DNA from: Dicaeum eximium
Lineage: Eukaryota > Chordata > Aves > Passeriformes > Dicaeidae
DNA length: 64,000 nucleotides
Assembly (NCBI GenBank): GCA_013396995.1
Contig: VWZP01010364.1
Coordinates: 225,286-289,285 of the forward strand
Reading direction: 5' to 3'
Each line of letters starts with the position of its first letter. Position 1 is the first letter of the stretch. Positions 21,221-33,900 of the stretch are shown in pieces. The notes beneath the pieces are model-generated. The model ran no database searches. It saw only the letters and a program-made list of their open reading frames with translations, and was not told the DNA's origin. The translations under genes were made by a program, and so were the position numbers.

Positions 21221-24200
21221 GGCCCTGCAGGGTCTGGTGTCACACCACAGTGCCAGGGCTGTGTGGGAGCAGCAGCACAGGGACACTGCTGACACATTTC
21301 CTCCTGCTGCTCCTTAATTCTCGGAAGCAACGGGGGGGATGAGGGATGACGGATGGAGGGGCTGTCACCACTGCCCGAGCTCAGGCTGGACAGCCCCAGT
21401 GTCACAGTGGGACTGGGAGGGGCTTATTTATCCAGGCCTGAAGTGTTTCAGGGCTGCACTTCATCCTCAGTGTGAGGTGATGGCTCAAGTGACTCATCTG
21501 GGTCTCCTTCCTGCTCTGGAATATTCCTGGAAATAACAAATGTGGTCGGGTTTGCTGCAGTGTGCACAGAAACAGAACCCATGCACCTCTGCCCATGGGA
21601 ATGCTGAGCATCCTCCCACCACAGAGACCTGAGTGGCTCTGTGGGTGAGCTGAGCTCTTTTCCTAAAGCCTGAGTCACAACATTTTCTGGACTACAAACA
21701 GGGAGATATCCCAGAGAGCAGAGCTGCAGACCTCACAGATCTCCCAGCGATTACCTGGGGCTCCTGCAGACTTGTGTTCTGGCAGTGGAAGGTTTTTAGT
21801 GTCAGCCTTGCAGCCTCCAGATCAGGCTGGGCCCTTCAGAGTTCCCTTTTATTCCTGCTCCTGCTTCCTGGGTAAACATCACCAAGCTCCTGCACCTCCT
21901 TGGTTTTACTGCAGAGAATGGCTAAAATTCCTCTGGGTTGGAGCTCTTTGCACTTGAAAGCAGCAGCAGGAGCCCCATAACACACCAAGGGTGAGTGGCA
22001 AAGAGAGGGAGATGCTTTCCTTCCTCTGATAAACCTCCCCTGCAGCAGGAAAGGGGCCTGCAAAGGGCACGCAGGAAGTCCCTGCTGCTGGGGAGATAAC
22101 GGGGACTTCCAGCCATTCCTGCCCCACAAAAAGCTCCTTTTTCCCAGAGCTGAGCAGTCCCACCCTGCACAATCCCTGGGATAAGAGCTCAGAGCAGCAC
22201 ATGGAGCTGCTGGCTGTGCCCAGACAGCCCAGATGATGCTCTAACAGGGACTGGCAGAGGTTAACTGAGCCTTAAGGTCCTTTGCTGCTAGGTCCCCCTG
22301 CTCTAACCCCCAGAGCAGGTCCTTTCAGTGCTCTGCTCTGCACAGCAGCTCTGGGAAGCTCCCAGATCCTCTCCCATCTCCTGTGTCAGAGCCCCAGGGT
22401 GGCTCTGGCCATCACAGGCACGGGCCAGTGGGACAGGAGCTCGTGGCTGGAGAGGGTGCTGGGCTTTGGGCTGTTCTCTGCAGGGCTCTGCAGGGAAGGA
22501 AGGACAGGAGCTGGAGCCCAGGCAGTAGGAACTGTAAATTTGGCTTGGCAACCTGAGGAGCAGCTCGTTTCTTTCTCCTCGCCTTATGAATGGCCTCTTC
22601 TGTGAAGGTTGCAAATCTGAGCCTGGCTGCTGTTTGATGAGATTCTTCTATTCCAAGGAGAAAATGATCCTGTTTCCTTTGCTTTCACCATATTCCCACA
22701 TCCTTGTGCCAAGCGTGTCAAGAGGTGGAATTCCACTGGCAGGGAGGGGAAGATGCAACGTTAGATGTTTTGCTTTTGTGATTCCCTCAGGATTTATGAA
22801 CCATTGCAGAATGACTCATGTGGCCACATATTTTCCATGCCTCAGCCAGGATCCTTCCCATGCTTTGTATGCAAAAAATTAGCCATAATCAGGTTCAGAT
22901 AGTGTGCAAATCACAGCCCTGCTTCCTATGGGCAGGTCTCTGGGGTGGAGCAGAGAGGGGTTACTCGTCGCTGTATCCTTCATTTTTCAGATGCTGTGTG
23001 AGCTTTAGTGACTGCCTTAGATGCAGAACAGCTTGCCTGAAAATTCTAATGCCAGAGGTTTGTCACGGCTTGTTAACATCTCTTTAAGTCGTGTGATCCC
23101 TGCCCTGTGGGGTAACAATTTGGTTTTAAAGTAATTCATTGTGCAAGAGATCATCCCCTGGGAGCGGGGGCTCTTTTATTCCGCGGCTCTGAACCCAAAA
23201 GCTGTAAACTGGAAATGGGGCTGGGGATTTCAGAGCTCAGAGGGAGGGTGTAGACACCACCTGGCCTGCCCCATACATTTTGGAGGCTTGGAAGAGCGAA
23301 CTGTGGTGAGTAAAGGATGGGATTTGCTGGTGCTGCTCCATTCCAGTGGCTCCAGAGGGTTCCTGAGCAGCAGCTCGGAGCTGTCTCTGCAGGCTCTGCA
23401 CATACAAGGTGCCCTCAAATCTCAGACACTGTCAGGTCCCCTCCTTCTCCCTGGGCCAGACTCTCCATGGCTCCAGAGAATCCCCTCCTCTCCCTCCTGC
23501 TTGTCCCTCAGCTCTCCTGCTCCTCTGGGATCCCACCCATCCCTTCCCTGGATGATCCCAGACATTCTCCTCTGCCTCCTGCTGCTGCAGCACTCCTGAG
23601 GGAGGTTTTTCAGAACTGCTCTTCTGCTTGCTGGCAGTCTTCACTTCACACCATGAAAGTCCATGTGAAGATATTTTCCAGGAATATTTGAAGCTTGTTA
23701 ACACCCCCTACAACTCAGTGTTCTGGAATAGCTTTTTGGGGGCCTTTCTCAGCAAGATAGTGACACTGGGGTGGGGGCTACCTGGTCTGACATCACCATC
23801 ATCATCATCAGCAGCAGCAGCATCATCATCATCATCATCATCATCACCATCATCATCACCATCATCATTCCTTTTCAGCATCAGGACCCTTTGGATTCAT
23901 TCTTTAGCACAGGTTGAAGCAAGAGTTGCTAGACTTTAATTTAATTAGTTAGTCCTAATCCAGAGGAATGGCTGAAACATGAAGAAAATCTCAATTTGTG
24001 TTTGCACACAGTTCCAGACTCTCTCTGATTCACAGCCCTGACCCTCCCAGTGCATCCCTGTGGTGTGGAAAGAGGTAAAAAAAGTCCAGGAAGGTTAAAT
24101 GCTGTACTAAGGTACTCCCTTCAGCAGCTCTGAGTTTAACTGTGCAAACCATTTCTACCTATTCCATCCTGCACACCTGAAGGATGTTTTTAAGCTGTTT

Positions 24201-24805
24201 GCTGTTGCCAGAGTTGTCCACTCGCTCTCATGTCACATCTGGCTGTGCAGGGAACATCTCCTTTGTGAGAGGGCCAAGAGAAGACTTGTGCAAAGTGGGC
24301 TGTGTCCTCTGAGACCCCACCACCAGCATTTTAATCCAATTATTCCGTGCAATGGATGCACCAGAGGATTGTTATTGGGAGAACAAGGGTTTGTTTCCCT
24401 GTGAGGAGCAGGGGCTGCACAGAGAGCAGAGCTGCCTTTTGTTATGGCAACGAAGTGTTGGGGATGATGTAAAGGAAACTCCTATCAGCTCTGGGTCACA
24501 TCACTACAGCTTAATTTGCAAAATCCACTCATTCATTTGTCTTGCAGAGCTCAGAGGGAACAGAGTTAAACATGTTATTACCCAGGAATTTGGGGAGGCT
24601 GAGGGAAAGGCGGGTGGAGGGTTATTTTCATGGTTGCAGTTGTGTTGTCTTAACCTGTAGCAGATGTGCTTGTGGGGTTGGGAACTGGAATCAGCCCCTT
24701 CTCTTGAGCCCTGGTTGTGTTCAGTTTGGGATTCCTGGGGCTGGGCCTCACCTCTGGCAAAGGTGCTGCTAGGAAGGACCCAGGCTGCAAGAAGTGCCTG
24801 GCAGG
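21221..24805. other. Region between F2RL3 and SIN3B
   Basis: No gene, RNA or complete mobile element recognised. It contains F2RL3 5' flanking sequence at its left end and an ATC-type microsatellite at 23795-23872. Confidence 0.6.
23795..23872. repeat. ATC/CAG trinucleotide microsatellite
   Basis: About 78 bases of (CATCAT)n interrupted by a short CAGCAG stretch. Intergenic. Confidence 0.92.
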
Positions 24806-25045
24806 ACACAATTCCAGAGCTGGAAAGGACCCACAGGGATCAAATCCAGCCCCTGTCCCTGCACAGACACCCCAAGAACCCCACCCTGAGCATCCCTGAG
24901 AGCGCTGGCCAAAGGCTCCTGGAGCTCTGGCAGCCTTGGGGCCGGGACCATTCCCTGGAGAGCCTGGGCAGTGCCAGCACCCTCGGGGGGAAGAACCTTT
25001 CCCTGAGCTCCATGCCAAGGCCTGACACAGCTCCAGCCCTTCCAA
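24806..25045 (-). mobile_element. CR1-type 3' fragment (GC-rich subfamily)
   Basis: Reverse-oriented copy of the element at 14130-14362 and 38901-39144. The CR1 3' end (TTCCAGAGCTGGAAAGGACC) is on the left. Over the shared core I count one difference from the 14.1-kb copy. Confidence 0.8.
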
Positions 25046-25399
25046 TGTTTGCCTTTGAAACCTCTCTGGTGGAGCAACTGTGCCACCCCCTGGGCTCCCT
25101 GCTCCAGGAGAGGTTTTGGCAGCTCCCAGCGAGTGCAGCCCCAGCTCCTGCAGGGGATGTGTCCTTGCAGGAAATGTATTTCCCTTTTCTGTTCACACCC
25201 TCACACAGCACTTGCTGACACACAGCTGCATCAGCACACCCTACAGCCAGCCCAGCAACTTCAACCTTTCCATTGCATTTTTATACCATTTAACATCCAG
25301 GTTCAGGTAAAAAATAATCAATTCTGGGGGTTGTCCCAAAGTTTAAATTAGTTGAAAAGAAACATAAAACAGTGAGCTGCAGACTTTTAAAATCAATAT

Positions 25400-25405
25400 T
25401 TTATT
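25400..25405 (-). terminator. Candidate SIN3B polyadenylation signal
   Basis: AATAAA on the - strand (TTTATT on +) within an AT-rich stretch about 2.3 kb beyond the SIN3B stop codon. I found no closer exact hexamer, so 25.4-27.67 kb is the probable 3' UTR. That region also carries a G run (26371-26383) and no coding sequence. Confidence 0.45.
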
Positions 25406-27674
25406 TTACTTGAATGTGCAAATAAATATAAAAAAAACTACATTCAAGGAGCTGGCAAAGCAATTACAAGCCCAAAAGCAAAGATCCTTCAAACAAATGG
25501 AAGAACAAACTCTTGACTCAAGGTCGTGCAGACACACAGCTGAAACCCTCAGACATGAACAAGCCCCTCTCAAACCTGCCTGGTATTCCCTTCACATCCC
25601 TTGCTACTCTCAGCTTCAAGACAAAAGCACTGTAAAGGGCAAAAGTCTTGCTTAATCAGTTCAGATTATAAATTAAGGTTTACAAAATAAGGATGCTTAA
25701 AAATACCTGAAGTACACTTAGAATGGGTTGATGGAACAGGATGGTGCCCAGGTGTGTTGCCCACCTTGGTACACCTGGAATCAAATGCATTTTAAGCCAC
25801 AAGTTGCCACCTATTTTTTAGTAAACAGTTTTCTGTATCATAAAACCATAAAATTTGGCACAATTGTCATCTCCACTGGGAGACAGCAGAGAGGTGAGCA
25901 GGACTGAGGTGTGTTTTGGTGAGCTGGCTGGAAGGGAAAGGGGGACACTGTGCTTTGCACTGGGCTTGCCCCCCTGCTCCCCCCAGCCCTTGCAGAGCCA
26001 CGTGGTCTCTTATCACTGCAATGAGGGCAGGGGAAGAACCTTCAGATCATTTCAGGAACCAAAGTTTAGCAGAGACCCAGCGGGTCCTTGATGAAAAGTC
26101 TCTGCTGGCAGTGGTTGTGCAAGTGGCCACAAATGCCAGAGAGTGGCCTCCCTCCCTCCTTCCCTCCCACAGATTATTTTGCAAAAAAGACAAAGACTCA
26201 GGACAGTTTTCTATTAAATGTACCCCAAAGGCCAATTTTTCTACTGTCAAGTGAGACAATTGCGAAACCAAATGTCGTACAGTGGAAATAACCCAGGACA
26301 AATCCTACAGGCTGCTCCTTAGGTCTGGCAGAAATCATAACCTAAAAATCAAAGCCACAGAAAGTTTCAGGGTGGGGGGGGGGGTTATTACCCCAAAAGC
26401 CAGGGAAAAGTTGGAAGCAAAGCTGAAAAGAGGCTGGGTCTGCCTCAAAACGTTCTGTTTGTAATACACTCCACGGACAGCGTGCTTGCCCTTGGCCCCT
26501 GAAAAACAGGAGTGAAGTCACAGTGGGGCTGCAGGACACACAGTAAATTTCCTTGATTTCTCACTAGATTAAGTCAGATGTAGTGTTCTGCACTGATCAG
26601 GGCAGGCTGGGTTAGGTTTCATGGCAAAAAAAGCTTCGATAGCAGTAGGGATGCTTCAGTGGAAAAGCTCGTCTAGGACAGCTGTGGCTGGATCTCACTC
26701 TGCTGCTCGCAGATTTCCGAGTGTCCCTGCAAAGCCAGCGCCTGTGCTGCCCCAGCACAAACAGGAGAGGCTTAGGACGGAGCTGAGCTCGCAGCTGTGC
26801 TCCGGGAGCTCCATCTGCCGCTGTCACCGATGTGCTGCAGCCCCGCGGAGCGCCGGGGGCGGGCAGGCACAGGGAAACGCCCAGCTCCGGAGCTGCCCAC
26901 CAACATGCAAAACACAAAGCCAAAATCCAGGCCAGACCTCGCAATGGACATTCCTCCCCACGGATATTCTGGAAGGCAGAGTCTGCAGCAGGTCCTCAGC
27001 TCCCAAAGCAGCTGGGGGATCTCCCATCCCAGCACCACAGCTCAGGGTTCTTCCCCTCAGTTCATGCTCCACAACACTTGGTTGATGAGGGAGCGTCAGA
27101 GCCTTGAGTGCTGGCCATCCCCGTAGCAGTTTTGGCATTTTTCTCATCAGAGCACCAGGACAAGAGTCGATTTTTGCCTTGTTGGTTCACAGGGACAACA
27201 AAGCCCCGCTGTGCTGGGGGCTCTCGGCCCCGCTGGCACTCCCAGGGTACAGTGAAGAATTCTGCAGGCTCCAAGACAGCACAAAGTCAGGAAGATTGGG
27301 AATATCAAACCCTTGGAAGTGGAAGCAGCTGCCAGCATCTGCTCAAACACCAGCCCAGCTCCACCTCTCCAACAAAGCCATTAGTGGTAGCTCACCCCCT
27401 CACTGAGCTGGTCAGCAGCAGCCTAAAGCCAGGAAACTACTAAAAAGTGTGTGGCAATGCCAAGAGCCCCCTTCCCATAAAAGCTTTTAAAAGTCTCTTC
27501 ATGATGGCTGGAGGATTACACTGCAAGGAGACAAGTCTATGCCATATGGAAAATACATGATAATCCAAAGTAAAATGCTGTTTGGATAAATAGCATTAAT
27601 ACATACATTGCATTCCCACCACTTTTCTCAGGGTAAATGTGCTTCACCAGCAAAGCTCTGCCCTGGCTGGGTGC
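25406..27674 (-). other. SIN3B: Probable SIN3B 3' UTR
   Basis: Sequence between the SIN3B stop codon and the first AATAAA on its strand. No other gene was recognised. Open frames on both strands are unrelated to known families by eye. Confidence 0.4.
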
Positions 27675-27905
27675 TCAGGGTGAAGCAGGACGGCGGCTGT
27701 ACTGCACTCTGTATCTGTTCACTGGCACCCCGTGGACGTTCACTGTCTCACAGGTGGTTTTGCAGGGCACCATCTCCTCATCCTCATCCCCCATGAGCCA
27801 GTCTTGCACCACATCCACGGCCTCCATGGACACGTTCTCCTCCAGCCACCGGTTGTGCCACTCCTCGAACTGCTGGTGGTGCTTCAGCAGCACCACGGGC
27901 TGGAC
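27675..27905 (-). CDS. SIN3B: SIN3B last coding exon
   Basis: Seventy-six codons and a TGA stop. It reads VQPVVLLKHHQQFEEWHNRW and ends CETVNVHGVPVNRYRV, then QYSRRPASP. The C-terminus matches the family end exactly in register. Confidence 0.95.
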   Translation of the reverse strand, partial: VQPVVLLKHHQQFEEWHNRWLEENVSMEAVDVVQDWLMGDEDEEMVPCKTTCETVNVHGVPVNRYRVQYSRRPASP

Positions 27906-30900
27906 CTGGGAGCAGGGCAGGAAAGATCACTGAGAGGTTCCTGGGGGAAAAGCCAAAGCCCTCAGCTCTACCTGAGATGTGCAATGCTTTGGGAACAACA
28001 CAAATGGAAACAGGAAACCGCAGACCGTTTAACCATCCCTATTTCTTCATGTTTGCCACTCCCACTTAAAATTTGCATGTAAAGAAAAGGCTGCTGAGCT
28101 AACCCAAAGTACAGAGCATTTACCAGCTCTCCTCCATGCTACACCCAAAACAGCAGTAACTTTTGGGTGTAGCTTGCAGGAATTCAACCACAAGAATTAT
28201 CGGGACCTGCGTTTTGGCTCCCACCCCCAACCTCTGCTACTGCCTGGGCTGCAGAGGGAGCAAAAGAGAGATGTACCTGCTTGGCTCTGCAGAGAGCTCC
28301 CCTCCTGTACATGTAATCCTCAGAGTTCATGATGAACATCATCTTGTGGGTGTTGAGCTTGAAGCGGCAGTCGACGTTGCAGGCGCTCTCCACCCCGATC
28401 AGCCGCTTCCAGGAGCTCTTGACCTCGCTGCGCAGGGCCCTCACCTGCTTGCACTGCCACTTGCGAAACTTCTTCAGGTTTCTGGAGCAAAACAAGGATG
28501 ACAAAGCATGTGTCACACCTGGGGAATTGCTCTCCTCAGCTGACAGGGCTCACAGCACAAGTATGGAACTTGTATCTGCACGTTTCGTTTTTCAGGCTCT
28601 TTCCAGGATCTTTTTCCGTATCCTCTGACAAATATTTCGTGAAATGGGAACAAAGTAGACCCAGAATCCCATTCAGAATCCATCCTGCTCCATTCCAAAC
28701 ACACTTCCATGAAGAAACCTCAGTGCAGTGGTCATAAATTTCTCTTTCAGCATTCCTCACTGGCCTGGAGCAGCCCCTCAAAGGTGAGTGCATTTCCCTG
28801 GGGCTGGCCCATCACCCAAACCCAGTGGCACACGGAGGGAGGAGGCAGCAGCAGCTGCTGCAGGTGTGGCCCAGGGCAGGGAGCAGCTCACCTTTGCAGA
28901 AAGACCGGTTTCAGGAGGAAGCCATCGTTCTGGTTGTTGGGAGCTCCTTCCACCCCAACGTACTGCTCCATGTAGTTTGCCAGGTGCTACACAAGGGAGA
29001 CCAATTCCAGTGAGATTTCACTTCATCACTGCAAAGAACCTGTTTATTTCCAAGCTGTTTATTCTGAGGCTGATTTATGTTGAAACTCTTTTGCTAATGC
29101 ACCATTTCTGTCCATGGCCACAGCCCCACATGTCATCTGCCCACCTCCCAGGCAAACTTGTCCTCCTGGCAAAGCCTCACAGTTTGGAACAAGAAAGCAG
29201 GGAAAGCATTCTCAGACATCTGCTTTGTGGTACACAGACTCCATGGTCACTGTGGTATTACCTGGACCTCCACAGGATCTTCTGTTTGGGTTTCTTCTGT
29301 ATCCAGCAGCTCAATGGTCATGATCACCTGTCCCTTCCTCTGGAGAAACATGACCTGTGATAAAGTTACAGAAAATATTTGCCACAGGGGTTCACAATAA
29401 AATGCTGCATATTCACAAGTCATTTGGACAACAAATAGAAGCTAGGAGAGAAGCAGCAGGGCTTCTCAGTGGGCCACAGTGTCCCCTCACTGTCTGTGCT
29501 CTGATTTTGGTACCTTCTCTCCATATTGCTCACTCTCTCACCTTGGAGCTTCCAAACCCACTTGTCCCAGGTGAAGTGCCACCTGGGAGATTTTTCTGAA
29601 GTTTTTCAGTGATTTTGTGAAGTTCCCTGGCAGCAAGGTCTTACCTTGAAGCAGTTCTCATCTGCCATGCACCGTTCAGCCTTCCACTGGTAGCTGGTCT
29701 CCTTGGCTGCCCGGACACAGCGGGATGACAAATTACCCCCAGCAGCTCCTCGCTTCCTCTCGTTCAGGTACAGCTCAACCACCTTCAAGCAGATGTCATC
29801 GCTCACTAGATGGTGAAGCTTCCATTAAAAAAGGGGGGATTCAGTCAGCAAGCCTGGGCCAAGAGTTAACTCTAGTGTGTCATGAAAGGAATGTAAAACT
29901 CAGCATAGCATCACACTCAGCTGAAGCAGCAAACTCCAGAGACTTCCCACATTTCACTTTTTCTCATGACTTTGCAATAAAAGGAAGACAGGAGAGTGAG
30001 GGGCTGATGTGCCTTAACTAGAAAACTACAGCTAGAAGACAGACTTGAGTAAGAAGGACCTGACATTTTTTTGTGTTGCCTTAGATGTATTTTGAGCATG
30101 GCAGAATTTTGAGAAGACTGGAACTCAAAAAACATTGGGAAAGGCCAGAAAGAGTACATCCCCTAAGGTGGTCCCTGTATGGAAGCTGAATTCTCTCACT
30201 AAATTTCTGCTGGGGCATTTCCCTATCAGATATAACTTTCCTCTGGATTTGCTCTGCAGGGCACTGGGAGAAGCCTGGCTGTGTGTGAGGGGTGATGAGC
30301 AGCCCCAGCCCAGCCCAGCCCTCTCACAGTCATTTTATCAGTTTCTTAGATGGAAACTTGCTGGACATTTTTCCTTCCATGGGAAAGCTGACTTCTCTGC
30401 AGATTTCTGTAAAAACAAACCTGTGTCTGTGTGTGGATTCAAGGACAACAGATGCATTCCTTTGCCTGTCTCCTGATACAGGAGATGTAGTTTTCACTTT
30501 TGAGCCAATGATGTAGAGGTTGTAATCTCTCTGACTCTGTAAGCAATTGGGGAGTCTTGCTCTGAACATGAAGGAAAGAACATGTAACTCTGAATGTGGG
30601 CAACTTAGCCCTAAAACCTTCTGAATAATGGAGTCATTCTAATAAATCATATCAGCCTTCTGATACTGGAGTCAAGGAGCCTCATTCAGCACCCAACACA
30701 TGAACCCAAAGAAACAAACACCTTTGCAGGCACCAGATCCTTTTAAAACAACACAGCCCAGCCCTCACCTGGCGCACGATGTTCTGCACCAGCTTGTCCA
30801 TGGTGAAGCCGATGTAGGCGTGGATGGTGAACATCTCGCGCAGCGTGTCCTCGTACTGCGTGGGGTCGATGTTCCCGTCCAGCAGGCTCCTCACCATGTC

Positions 30901-33900
30901 CAGGAAGGCTGGGTAGTACTCCTCCAGCTCCACCTCACCTGGCCAGGGGAAAGTGAATTCATCTCACACACAGAACGGGCAGAGTGAAGTCAAGCAGTGC
31001 AAGAGGCAGCACTGCTCAAGAACCACGAAACCCAGGGCAGGCAGCTCTCTGCCAGGTGCCCTGACAGGCTGGGACAGTTTCCCTCATGCACTTCCAGGAC
31101 TGCCCTGGGCAATAACTATTTCTTTGTGGGGCTATTTACATTGTAAATCAAAGTAACGGGTTCCTACAATGAGGCACCTGAGAACACCTGAGCACAGTGG
31201 GCTGGCAGGAAGTCTCTGTGAAGCAGCCTGTGACACACTGACTGCCCTGCTGAAGGAGCTGTGTCCACAACTCACCAACACAGCAGAGGATTGCACCTCC
31301 ACACCCCTCCCAGAGCTGCCTGCTGGCCCCAGTGACTCAGACACACACAATGGAGCACTGGCACCCAGGCATTAAGGGTGAACTAAGCCCTGCATTATTC
31401 TTACTTGGCTGTTTCAGTCTTAGCTCCATGGCTGGATCATTGGTTTTTTCTTTCCTCCCTTCACAGAGGAGCTTCTCTCTCTCTTTCTCAGTCCGATATT
31501 CCAGAAGCTGCTTCTGGGCCTGGCGATAAATCTTCAGGAGCCTGGAGCACAGAGTCTGGTGAAGGCGCAGGAAGAAATACCAATTATTATTGACAAAGAA
31601 GAGGCTGTAAACATCATCCAGGGTGTTGTGGGGCTCAGCAGCTGTAACATCACAGAAGGTTGCTTTGGTCTCCAAAGGACTGCTTGGAGGCCCAGGCACG
31701 TGTTTTTTCCGCAGCTCAGGAGTATCCAGGTTCTGCCCCTGGTGGTTTTCTCTGTCCTCATCTGTTGATTCCTCAGAAATGTTGTGTTCAGGTGGCTGAG
31801 AGAAGAATAGCTCAGGTATGAAGTGATGCACAATCTGCCTGATGGTTGCCTGATCCTCCTTTTGGATGGTGGGCTGCCTTTTCACGTAGTAGCTGATAAG
31901 AGATGCTGCATCTTCCAAAATCTGCTTGTCTTCATAGATGAAGATAAGATGAGGCTCGTTCGTGGATGAACTCCTCCCCTCCGAATGCTGCTCCTGATGC
32001 TGTAATCAAGAGACAAACACATAAAGATCCTTCCAATCCATGCTCAAGAGCCATTCCTGCCAGGAGGAAGAAGCCAGTATTAACACTGTGCTTGGGACAG
32101 CTGTTTTTGACCAATTTCCAAACACTTCCACATGGTCCCAGGTGCTATGGACACATCTGGGTGACACTACCAAGGGAGGGAATGGAGGAGGGGTCATTCC
32201 CTGTCACACCCACCTCATCATAGACACTCTCAATTTCGTTCAGCAAGCTCTTGGAGCGCAGAGCTTTGGTGTCGTTCTGCTTGAAGTTGACAGCCTGGTG
32301 GTCCAGGGATTTCAAATAGGCCTTCTCATACTGCTCTCTCCAAATCTTGTTGAAGCCCTGCTGGGCCTCCCTCCATTCTTCCTCTTTTGCTTTCAATCTG
32401 CATAAATGAACAGTCTACATCAGTTCAGAGAGATAGGCACAGAAACACACCCAAAACATTTTAATGTAGCCAACTGTGGTGCAGCAAGAAGTTGTCAGTG
32501 GAAAACTGGAATTGATTCCTGGAAGCAATAAACAAATTTGAGAAAGCACCACCAGTGATGATGAGCTGAAACAACACCTACAGAATCACAAAACTATTTA
32601 GGTTGGAAAAGACCTCTGAGATCATCAAGTCCAACCTTTGACCAATCACTGCTTTGTCAACCAGACCAGAGCACCAAGTGCCATGTCCGGTTGGTTTTTG
32701 AACACCTCCAGGAATGGGGACTCCACTACCTCCCTGAGCATCCCCTTCCAACATTTAACAACCCTTTCTGTGAAGAAATTCCCTGATGTCTAACCAAACT
32801 TCCAGCAGCACAGCCTGAGCCTATCTCCCCATGTTTTGTTGTTTAAAAATGCTTTAAAAATCCTTCCTCAGCTTTTTAAAGAACACAGCACAATGGGAAT
32901 TACCTCTTAAGAACCACAGGGACAGCAGTAACTGGGTTTTTCTTCAGACTCTCGATGATCTCTGGTGCTTTGTCACCGTAGATGCGATAGATGGCCCGGC
33001 GCTGGATCACTTCTGAGGTTCCCCCCAAACAATCATCCAGGCGAAATTTCTCCTGGTCCTCCTGGGTCAGGCGGGACAGCTTTTTCTGCACGCTCTCCAG
33101 CACACGGATTGTGGCTAAATTGGTCTCCAGGACAACATCCAGCTGTTGAGAGTTCCCAGAAAACAGTGTCAGAACAGGCAGAGCAGGAACACGGCGAGCA
33201 GCAGCAGCCCAGGTTTGTGGAAGGTGTTCCAGCCCCACAGGGTGGACCCAGGAAGCAGCAGGAAGGTTTTTACTGGAAAATAGACCTCTGCCAGCTCTCC
33301 CAAAGCTCACATGCAATTTAGACTTGGACTTATGCCTAGGAAGAACTATTAGACTCCAAGTAAATACACTGAAGTCCATCTCAAACCAACAAACACCAAC
33401 AGAACTTTCAGGAAGTGGCCACTAATTAATGCAGCAAAATGCAGAGGTTTTGCTTTCTGAGGGAGCAGAAAGGGAGCTCAGCAGCAGAGGTACCTCAAAG
33501 CGCTCGTCCTCGCAGCGGTGCAGCTGCTCCTCATATGGAGTCTTCTTGGAGCTGACAAAAGTGGAGTCTTCAGACCAGGATGGAAACGAAACCCAGGTAT
33601 CATTTAACACCTGCAACAGTGCAGAGACACGACATTGAGCAGGGCCTTGTGAGCCCAGAGCTGTTCCCACAGGGTTTTCTCTCTTGTCTTTTTACATAGT
33701 TCTTCTCTGAGATTCTGTAGGACATTCCAGACCTAATTCCCAAGTCACTGCTCCCTAGATTTGAGGTCTGTGTAGAACTGCCAGGGCCATGCTCAGAAAA
33801 CTCAATAACACCTTCACTATCATCTCAGAAATCACTCTGCAGTGATCAGCAGCTGTAAATAAAGGAGACAGAGCTCCCCACAACAGCAGGAATGGTCCTC

